Shown here in pieces: positions 12,548 through 20,510 of a stretch of 20,510 nucleotides of DNA. A program made the position numbers and the translations under genes. Position 1 is the stretch's first letter. Each line of letters opens with the position of its first letter. The notes under the pieces are model-generated. The model ran no database searches and was not told the origin of the DNA. It worked only from the letters and a program-made list of their open reading frames with translations. Source of the stretch: Rhizophagus sp. LPA8_4_AMF (lineage: Eukaryota; Glomeromycota; Glomeromycetes; Glomerales; Glomeraceae); assembly GCA_021464525.1 (NCBI GenBank), contig JADRCO010001299.1:1-20510 (forward strand), given 5' to 3'.

Positions 12548-12657
12548 CCGAACCGGCCCGATTAAGAATAACCGTTAACCGCTCGAATCTGGCCCGCAAG
12601 ATTGAGAATAATCGTTAACTGCCCAGACTCACCAAGAAAATGGCAAGATCCGGCCCG
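12548..12657. repeat. GC-rich GGCCCG repeat patch at the UPF1 3' end
   Basis: Two diverged copies (12555-12590 and 12591-12630) share GGCCCG, then ATT(A/G)AGAATAA(C/T)CGTTAAC. The second has a 4-bp CAAG insertion. A third GGCCCG lies at 12652-12657, only about 15 bp past the UPF1 stop. CCGAACCGG at its left end also occurs inside the MITE near 1050. It may be a degenerate hAT-like element or a small satellite; no clear terminal repeats or target duplication were found. Confidence 0.5.
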
Positions 12658-12671
12658 GTGAAGTATATACA

Positions 12672-15600
12672 TTAATATTGTGTAAAACTTTGAGATTGAT
12701 ACCCTGATTGAGACCTAATCTCGAAGTCTTGACTTAAAATAGTATCATCTCCTTGACTTTTGTAATCGTCTAAATATCCAATTGAACTATCCTGCGACAT
12801 TAGTGAGCCATGACCTAAAGAATTATTTGAGTTCTCCATCATACGAAGACGATCAGATTGAGATAGTGCAAGACTCATAGATCCTTGACTACTATAAGCG
12901 TTTTGTGTTAATGGTCCTTGGGATGAGATTGAATTGGTATAAGAAGAATTTTGTTGCTTGGCATTTTTCCTGCTAGAAACACTACTTTGTGATAAATCTT
13001 GAGTAAATGGACCATTAGGTGTTGGAAGTAGGGGAATGCTGAACTGAGACGAAGATGGCATGGAAGTCATATCTGAAGGGATGTAACTGACAGGATCATG
13101 TGTTCTCATAAAATCTGAGTCATAAGCACGACGGCGACCTAACAATAAAGATTTAATGAACATTTTGATTGTATAAAGATATAATATTAAGTGTGATACA
13201 TACTTTCAGCAAGAGGAGCTTTAGCAAATGCTTCACGTGCATCAATTTGGTGTGCAAAACCTTGTCTAAATTTATCATCCTTCCGATAAGCTCTACGAGG
13301 TCCTCGAAATGCTATCATACTGACTTTTAAGTTATTTAGCGGACCTTCTACTAAACAATCTTTATCTTTATAATGTACAAGAAGATGGTGCCACAAAGGA
13401 TGCTAATAAATAATTCAAAGATTTTAAATATTTACATATTACATATTTAATAAAAAAAAGGTATTTAAACAGAAATGTAATCTCATACCCTGCTTAGAAC
13501 TCTAGGATTACCCAAAATTACGACACCATAACGCGCTCGTGTCAAGGCAACATTCAATCTTCTAGGATCATTTAAAAATCCAATTCCCTGGTGTTCATTA
13601 CTTCGAACACAACTCAATATTATATAATCTTTTTCACGCCCTTGAAAGGCGTCAACACTTGCTACTTCAATTTCTTTATATAAATCCTTTTTTAAAGGAC
13701 CATTAAATTGCATATAACTAACGACATAACTTCTTTGACCTTCATATGGAGTAATTATTCCTATTTGAGATGGTAAAATTCCTGATTTTAGAAACTTCGT
13801 GACTACTTTTTCACAGTTTGAAGCTTCCGTACTTAATAAATAAATATAAATTTTTAGTGGAAGTTAAATTAACCAAAACGGTGTTGAGAATTATTAATTA
13901 TTCTTACCGATTCAAATAAGAGGTTCCACTGCTTGAAATTTCTTCTTGGCCTAAATTTGAGTGGAAAAACATAGGTGTTTCCGGAGCTGGCCAAGGAAAG
14001 TCCACGTTTTTCTTTAATCTATCTTGAGTAGTGACACCATTTTGCAAAGAACCTTCGTAGAACATATTGCTAGGAAATTCCGATAAACAAGGGTGCATAC
14101 GATATTGAACCTGTAATCTAATAGGTCTTATACCCAATATGACTAAGCGCTCAAAAAGTGACTGACATAGGCCAGCCCTGGCAGCTTTCTTATTCATTAT
14201 TACAGGGCCAAGTTGTTGATGATCACCAACAAGGACAGCTTGTTTACATCCAAGCACAAGTGGTATCATACATTCAGGTTCAGTTGCTTGTGTCGCTTCG
14301 TCAATTAATACGGTGCGAAATTTAAATTTGGATAAACGTGGATCTCCGGCGCCCACGCATGTACAAAGAATAACATCAGCAGTCTAGTTAAATTAGGATA
14401 TAAATAAGCAATTATTCAAGTAATCGCGTAATTAAACAAAAACATTAAAATAAACTATTGTTAAATTTTAATTCATTTCTAACATACCTGTAAAATCTCT
14501 CTTTCACAAGCACGCTTCAACGTTTTGTATTTTTTCTCATCAGAACTGCTTAATTCTCCTTGTTCGGTCTTGAGTTGAATCAATTTTTGCAATTCAACAT
14601 GAGTATCATTGTTATGGACCTGTTCGTGTAATGTAAGGAATGATACGGGAGAATCAAGAGCCTCACGAGATTTCGCAGTAAGACGAACTACTTTAAGCCC
14701 AGTTGCATGTATTTTCTCAGTTAACTGGTCCACGGCAACATTTGAAGGTGCACATACTAAAACCTGTCCGGAATTCATCTTGGCAAGATGGTAGACGATG
14801 GTAGCTGAAGTAACAGTTTTGCCAGTACCCGGAGGACCTTGAATGAGACTGAGATTTTTTTGTAAAACACTTTTTACAGCATATACTTGCGAATGATTTA
14901 ACTCCGGCAAATTTGGAGCCGAAAACCTAAACAATTTACAAATAATGTAATATCAACAAACCGACCAAAATAATTTATAAAAATAACATAATATAATAGT
15001 AAAAATTATGAACCTCTTTGGCATAGTTGTTCTAAGAACTTGAGGTTCTACTTCATGACCCAAAAGCTTGTGATAGATATAGCCACTAACTGAAGTCTCG
15101 TCAACAGCAAATGTTTTCATTGCTGCTTGCATTCTATCAAAACTAGTAGATTTCCACACGAAATCTACCGAAAAATTATGTGTACAATCCACTGGAGTAT
15201 TGTCATTGCGACGCAACTCTAAACCAACTTCATCACTAACATCTATACAAAATAAATAAAATATGCTTAATAATAAGATAGTAAAGCAACTAATAATTTG
15301 TTAAATTAACCTACTATTTGGTATTTTGATCACATGGCCAACGTCCTCCCATGATTGACGCAATTCACCACGATAACGAAGTCTCAATTCATCACCGATA
15401 GCCAAACGAACCTCTAAAGGAAAAGAAATAATTTATATAGATAAATAAATATTCCATTAGATCAATTATTTGATTTGACATAGATATAGTATACCTCCGG
15501 ATTCAAGTTTTGGTAAGTAAAACCAAGCAATACGTTTTTGATTTAACCCAATATCCCACCGAACTACAATATCGTCTTGCGTCTGAGATTCCTTTAATTT

Positions 15601-16638
15601 TTTGTCATAGTCAGCCTCCATTTTTACTAAAGGTCCAAAAATGTTTTGATATTGATAGGCATCGTCGTATCTTAAAATTTGATCAGTTAAAATATGGAAA
15701 AACAGAACAACATATTTAAAATTCCCTATAAACAAATACCTCAATAATACAGGTTGTGGTTCATCATCAATCCCAGGTTTTTCCAAATCCTCAAGAGTCG
15801 CTTCGGTGTTATCTTTCCACAACTCCTCGAGCTTGTTAATTTGATGTGCGGTGATTTGACGAGCCCGAAGTTGTTCTTGTTCACTGGGAACTTTAACAAG
15901 CCATGGAAGAAAGCAACGATCATCAATAAGAGGAAGCCACTGAGAGGTATCCCAGTTCATGTCTTTACTACTAGGCATTGCGGCACAGGGTTGTCTATTT
16001 TGAAAGTATGTCTTAACATCAACATCGAAACTTAAAGGAACTCATCAACTTTAATTCTTCCTACTCACCGACAAAGCAATACCACAACAGTATCGCTTTT
16101 CGCTGGAATAAATCCCAATAAAAAAACGTTTTTACAACCACAACTATAGCATTCCAACGTTGTTTCACCAAGTGGTGAATCCGGGTGTAAAGCGACTTCT
16201 CTGTGTTTTGCACGAACAAGGTGATTGATTATATGGGAGCCAGAAGTGTTACCACGAGAATTACAAAACCATTTGTTGCAAGTCACGCATCTGGCTACTG
16301 AGTTTACTGCGTGTATACCACAATATCTAATAAAATAATAGTTAATATAACATGATTTGATCGAAATTACCAAGGCTGATCATATACCTGCATGCGTGCT
16401 CTAATTCTCTTTCAACAATGGCAAGATCTTGGAACGCGTCTAACTCGTCAACACCTACTCCAGATAAATCTGGCTCAACGAAATGCGATTGCGAGCCGTC
16501 AAGTAAAGTGCTAGTTTGCTGAGATTCAAGTGAAAAGTCGTTATAATCATATTGCGAAGCTTGAGTATCTCCTCCAGAGTATTCCAAAAAAGAAAAATTT
16601 TCATCGTCCTGAGTGTTTTGAGTGGTAAATCGTTCCAT
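12672..16638 (-). CDS. UPF1: UPF1 RNA helicase of nonsense-mediated mRNA decay
   Basis: Cytoplasmic ATP-dependent 5'-3' RNA helicase that works with UPF2/UPF3 and release factors to degrade transcripts with premature stops. Eleven exons, in transcript order: 16638-16388, 16326-16069, 15994-15740, 15670-15495, 15413-15315, 15242-15014, 14926-14488, 14383-13908, 13831-13489, 13402-13204 and 13138-12672, giving 1063 aa. The Cys/His-rich UPF2-binding domain begins near Cys83 (CRYCGIH, CNKWFCN, CYSCGC). Helicase motifs are intact: Q motif near Gln436, Walker A GPPGTGKT (453-460), Walker B DEAT (597-600), [24 protein letters not shown] and TRARYG (825-830). The tail after about residue 909 has ten SQ and three TQ pairs; the first 50 residues have six more. 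These are the sites SMG1-type kinases use in other organisms. The intron at 15671-15739 is 69 nt and stop-free. All junctions are phase-consistent. Confidence 0.97.
15671..15739 (-). other. Stop-free, frame-preserving UPF1 intron (69 nt)
   Basis: Donor GTATTT and acceptor TTTTAAG. Removing it joins PVLLR to [12 protein letters not shown], matching the family. Because its length is a multiple of three and it has no in-frame stop, retaining it would insert 23 residues ([10 protein letters not shown] and onward, hydrophobic) into domain 1B rather than truncate the protein. Confidence 0.8.
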
Positions 16639-16767
16639 TTTTCCAGAATTTAAAGTTTGAAAAATTCAAAGAGTGAAGTTCTTATTTATAATATTACGGA
16701 GTACGGAAATAACTGCGGTACACGTAATTGTCCCGTGCATGTGATTTCTTCGATTTAAAATCACCAG

Positions 16768-16773
16768 CACGTG
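16768..16773. promoter_or_regulatory. CACGTG E-box upstream of UPF1
   Basis: Lies 130 bp upstream of the UPF1 ATG within CCAGCACGTGATCA. The nine-base word AGCACGTGA is shared with the PRMT1 upstream site. A bHLH factor of the Cbf1 type is the likely class of binder. Confidence 0.4.
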
Positions 16774-17039
16774 ATCATATTGCGATAATTTGTCGCGGGT
16801 TTTAATTTAATTATTTAAGGGGCATCTGAACAGATTTTTTCAAAGATTGATTCCAAAATCGATCCTTAATAGTTTCACTGTAAAAAGGTAGGCTCTGGTT
16901 AGTAAATCCTTTTACCCGCTCTGTGCTAGTAAAACGAAAAATTAACAAACCTATCACGTATTAATCAAACGAACGAGTATATTCCTGAGAAAGATATGTT
17001 AATAACACTTGATTCTAGAAAAGCATCATCATGATGCTA

Positions 17040-17222
17040 ATTAATTTTTCTGGCTTTCAAGATTGCCATTCTTAACGTACGAGGAAATCGTGATCGCTGG
17101 CGTGTTTTGTGGGAGCAGTTCTCATGACATGCCACAAAATTCAGCGCAGTATACGCAAATTAGCCGAAAGTCATATTGCCGAATTCTATCAAAAAGGATG
17201 TGAAATGTGAGCAAAATATAAG
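17040..17222 (+). other. Less A+T-rich patch, possible coding relic with a hairpin
   Basis: Composition and codon texture differ from the flanks. From the ATG at 17124 the + strand reads a 28-residue peptide containing SIRKLAESHIAEFYQKGCEM, then TGA. Another frame upstream reads IAILNVRGNRDRW. Neither is recognised and neither is long enough for a gene call. A stem of 8 bp (TTTTGTGG at 17105-17112, CCACAAAA at 17132-17139) encloses a 19-nt loop. It may be a remnant exon, a transposon fragment or a structured RNA. Confidence 0.3.
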
Positions 17223-18554
17223 AATAAATCGGAAATATTGTTTTATTTTTTACCTCTGCTAATATTACTCTGGAATTTTGCAATAGATATGAAATTACAT
17301 CATCTTAAAAGAGTATATCTGATATGGATGGGAATTGATTAGCATAGATATAGGGATGGAATATACTGTATGTGTATGAACTGGATAATTTATTTGGAAG
17401 GAACTCTCATTTTATAAGTTAGACTTAAGATGATTCTTCCCTTTAAATGTCTGCTATTCCAATATAGTATAGCTCAATTAATAAATAATAAATAATTTTT
17501 ATATAATAACAATACAATTGATCATTTAATATCATTAAAAAAGATTTTTCAATTAATTTTAATTATTATGTGCATATAAATCAGTAACTGATAAATTAAA
17601 TGGGAAAACATCCAATTTTTGCTTTTTTTTGACCTATAAAAATGATTCTTATTAATATATAAATACTTGAAATAGCACTGATACATGTTCTCAAAGGTGT
17701 TAATTGTTTTAGTAAAGAAAAATATGGTCTAATGAAAAAACTGGACAAAAGTATTTATTAAAGTTGTCTTTTGAAATAATTAGAATAGGGCTTTAAACAT
17801 ATATAAAACAAGTTATAATTTGAATTTACTAATAAAAAAAAAAATGCAAATTTAGCCAAATTTTAAATTTTAATAATCAGTTTTTTGCAGTTATTTTATT
17901 GTTGGCTAATTTTTTAAAAATTGTAGTTATTAATGAGTTTTACAAAGCAAAAAAAAAGTTTATTCAAATCTGATTACTAGATCTTAAATAATTACAAAAG
18001 CCTATAAGAGTAAAATATAGAAGATGGTTAATATTATCTAAACACTTTGTTTTACCAAAATTATACAGATCATCATATATTAATATAATATATAAAATAT
18101 ATAATTTGTACTAACAATAATAATAAACAAATTTTTATATTTTAATTGCTTTATGTGGAAATATGAAACTATTTATTGCATAAATTTTATTATTTACAGT
18201 ATATAACAAAAATTTTAAAAGATTTAAAATACTATAACTTGATCAATATCGATCAGAATATTATAAATTTACTGTTATTTGAATTATCTTAATAAGATGA
18301 ATTTAATAATGATTTAAAAATTATAAAAATTTATTACTAAAATAAAAGATATTATATAAATGTCTAAACTTAATGTCTAGACAATTTAAAGTGTAATTAT
18401 ATACTAAATATTGATTTCATAAATATAAAATTATTATCATTTAAATCCTTTTAATGAGATAAATGTAATGAATCTAAAATCATAAAAATCTAATCTATAC
18501 ATATTGCCAAAATTTAATATAATTTAAGATTTGAAATTTGGGCTATAATAAATT

Positions 18555-18626
18555 AATTTGGGATTTGGGATTTGGCACTATATGAAAAATTTGGGATTTG
18601 GAATTTGGATTGGCAATTTTGAATTT
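18555..18626. repeat. Dispersed ATTTGG-type repeat, copy 2
   Basis: Two direct units about 33 bp apart start AATTTGGGATTTGG (18555 and 18588) and each reaches TTGGCA. The block ATTGGCAATTTTGAAT (about 18610-18625) matches ATTGGCAATTTGAAT in copy 1 except for one inserted T. Confidence 0.5.
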
Positions 18627-19449
18627 AGGTAGCATATATAATCTAATTATTAGATAATATAATACATAATTTTTAAATTTTAAATAATAAAATCTACACA
18701 ATCTTTGTATACTTACATAGTATATTTATATTTGTATAGAACTCATAATCATAAACAATACTATTTTTTAAAACTTATACAATATTATCTTATTAAATTA
18801 TATAATTTTTTTCATTAAAAAGTAATTGGATAATTTTAGCTTTCCTATGTATCTTTTGTTTTTTACAATCTAATATATAGTTACATAATTATTATAGATT
18901 TATAATTTTGATAAAATCATTAAATATATTATTATAATTATATTTGCCTATTTTTATTAAAAATTACTTATTTATTTTATTTCTTAAATAGTAAGCAATT
19001 GCAGGTAAATTTGCTCACAATTTTACTAAATCCAATTCTTATTTAACTTTATAAAAATAAAATAATTTTAATAAAAATTTTTTTTTATAATACAATAGCC
19101 TAAATCATATATTATACAGAAAATATTATTATTTGTTAATTTTATATTAAAAATTGAAAATTATCTATTAATTAAAAATTGTATTTTTAACATAATTTCA
19201 AATTTAAAAATTTGTATTTTCACTTTAATAATTTTACTGATAATTAGTTGTAACTATATCAAAATTATAGAATTTATTGTAAGAAATAATTTTTATTATT
19301 ATGATTTTTAATATTTAGAAGAAGGATTTAAACTTTATATAGAGCTTTAATAAGAATTTCTTTTTTTTTTTTGCAGCACATATTATACTTTATTAGAGTT
19401 AATGTAAATAACAATTTTTGTAAAAAATATGAAATTTAGTTATCTAATA

Positions 19450-19870
19450 TAATTAAGTACAACACCACCTGTCATTCTAATAAACCCCATATGTGCACTA
19501 TCAGTAGAACTAATTCCTATATGGATAAGTGTGTGAAATACACTACTATCTTAACGGGTCCACTCATAGTCAAAGGAATATGACGTCTAAGGACCTGCTA
19601 CACTGCAATTTTATAACCCTCCGCTGACCCTCCAAAATATAAAGGTATATCACTAGTTCACATAACCCATTATTGCCTGCGTACGATTGCTGAAGTAGGA
19701 ATTTCCCTTAATAATATGCAAATAATTCAACTGACATAAGAATCCTTCAGCTGATCGCATGGTAATGATGTTAATTCCTTTACTGATGTATATGGTAAAC
19801 TTGTTAAATGCATTCATAATTGTTGAGTTAGTAATTGTAGATAAAATTTCCTACCTAGTATGGAAATAAT
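19450..19870 (-). other. Less A+T-rich patch, possible decayed coding sequence
   Basis: On the minus strand a stretch of about 64 codons is open, running from about 19855 down to about 19660 and ending at a TAG. Further along, short open stretches read LRRHIPLTMSGPVKIVVYF and, in another frame, SSTDSAHMGFIRMTGGVVLN. Stops and frame changes separate them. The texture suggests an old protein-coding element such as a retroelement, but no family is recognised. Confidence 0.25.
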
Positions 19871-19937
19871 ACAGAATACTCCATATTTTTCAAATCAAAT
19901 TAAAATATGAACTTGACAAACCTATCCAAGAAAATTT

Positions 19938-20032
19938 TATAGTAAAAAGTAAAAATAAAAGAAAAACAAAAAAGAAAGAAAAATAAAAAATAAAATCTAT
20001 AATAAAGAAAAAAATAAAACTAAAGATAGAAC
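19938..20032 (+). repeat. A-rich low-complexity tract
   Basis: About 95 bases that are almost entirely A with scattered G and T (AAAAATAAAAGAAAAAC-type). The strand asymmetry is striking. It could be the decayed poly(A)-rich end of a retroposed sequence, but no target duplication was identified. Confidence 0.5.
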
Positions 20033-20510
20033 CAGCAACATAAAAAAGGTATATCTATTTATCTTTATCCTTCTTTTGGCGTAATATATAGAACCATCCA
20101 TAAATGAGCTGCAAATCCAGGTACACATCCAATTTAAAGGTATTAGTAAGTAAAGTTCCATTTAAATGTAGGAGAAGCCATAGTTAAACGTTAATCCAAT
20201 AAGAGTTAAAATCCAAAAAAAAGTAAAAACTATACATATCACATAATAATTGTTGTTGTTGATGATTTTGTATGTAGGAATTATTTTTGTTCGCGATAAC
20301 ACATACCAAAAATGCATTTAGGTTAAAATTGAAAGGAGGCTTAGATTGTGATATAGTATGACTTTTCAAATAAGGAGGTCGTCTAAAGCGGGGTAAATCA
20401 CGTAATTTGCTATAATTTTGTTTAGATTAATTTTTTATAAACAATGATTAATATAAACTCTAAAATCATAAAATAAGCGTATTTTAACCTGCTTTGCAAG
20501 TTTACTTAAG

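Larger units (their letters stand above)
16639..20510. other. UPF1 promoter and A+T-rich gene-poor right flank
   Basis: The first 200-300 bp upstream of the UPF1 ATG hold its promoter, including an E-box at 16768-16773. Beyond that no gene is supportable. Low-complexity A+T DNA dominates 17230-19440. Within it are an ATTTGG repeat (18555-18626) and an A-rich tract (about 19938-20032). Two less A+T-rich patches, 17040-17222 and 19450-19870, have fragmentary reading frames and are listed separately. Confidence 0.6.

Noticed and set aside
20184-20369. 61-codon open frame on the minus strand containing QQQQ
   Set aside because: Short, A+T-driven composition, no similarity, and no promoter or splice context.

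Overview
The window looks like nuclear DNA of a fungus. Five intron-bearing housekeeping genes sit between long, very A+T-rich non-coding flanks (about 3.2 kb on the left, 3.9 kb on the right). Introns are short (mostly 61-114 bp), donors are mostly GTATGT-like, and acceptors are nearly all TAG or AAG. The A+T richness, the intron style and the repeat-filled flanks remind me of an arbuscular mycorrhizal (Glomeromycotina, Rhizophagus-like) genome. That assignment is inference; the sequence itself only establishes a eukaryote.

Layout. 1-3249: gene-poor, with two tandem hairpins, an AT microsatellite, a 214-bp hAT-type MITE with clear target duplication (890-1103), and a probable decayed LINE reverse-transcriptase fragment (about 1960-2330). 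3250-4266 (+): PCNA, 4 exons, 259 aa. 5002-7319 (+): CtIP/Sae2/Ctp1-family DNA end-resection factor, 5 exons, about 664 aa. 8179-9978 (+): an unrecognised Ser/Asn-rich protein, 2 exons, 510 aa, with a PP1-docking-like motif. 10520-12054 (-): PRMT1/Hmt1 type I arginine methyltransferase, 7 exons, 337 aa, convergent with the previous gene. 12672-16638 (-): UPF1, the nonsense-mediated decay helicase, 11 exons, 1063 aa, with SQ/TQ clusters at both ends. 16639-20510: UPF1 promoter, then gene-poor A+T-rich DNA with dispersed repeats and two less A+T-rich patches that may be gene or transposon relics.

Functionally, the left genes serve DNA replication and double-strand-break repair (PCNA, CtIP) and the right genes serve RNA metabolism (PRMT1, UPF1). 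They are not an operon, and neighbourhood alone does not link them. Exon boundaries were worked out by hand from reading frame, splice dinucleotides and family similarity; apart from the first CtIP intron, every junction is phase-consistent. I found no tRNA, rRNA, CRISPR, intact transposase or convincing new multi-gene system. The most interesting leads are the unrecognised gene, the MITE, a stop-free 69-nt UPF1 intron, a matching E-box upstream of both PRMT1 and UPF1, and degron/CDK signals in the CtIP gene.
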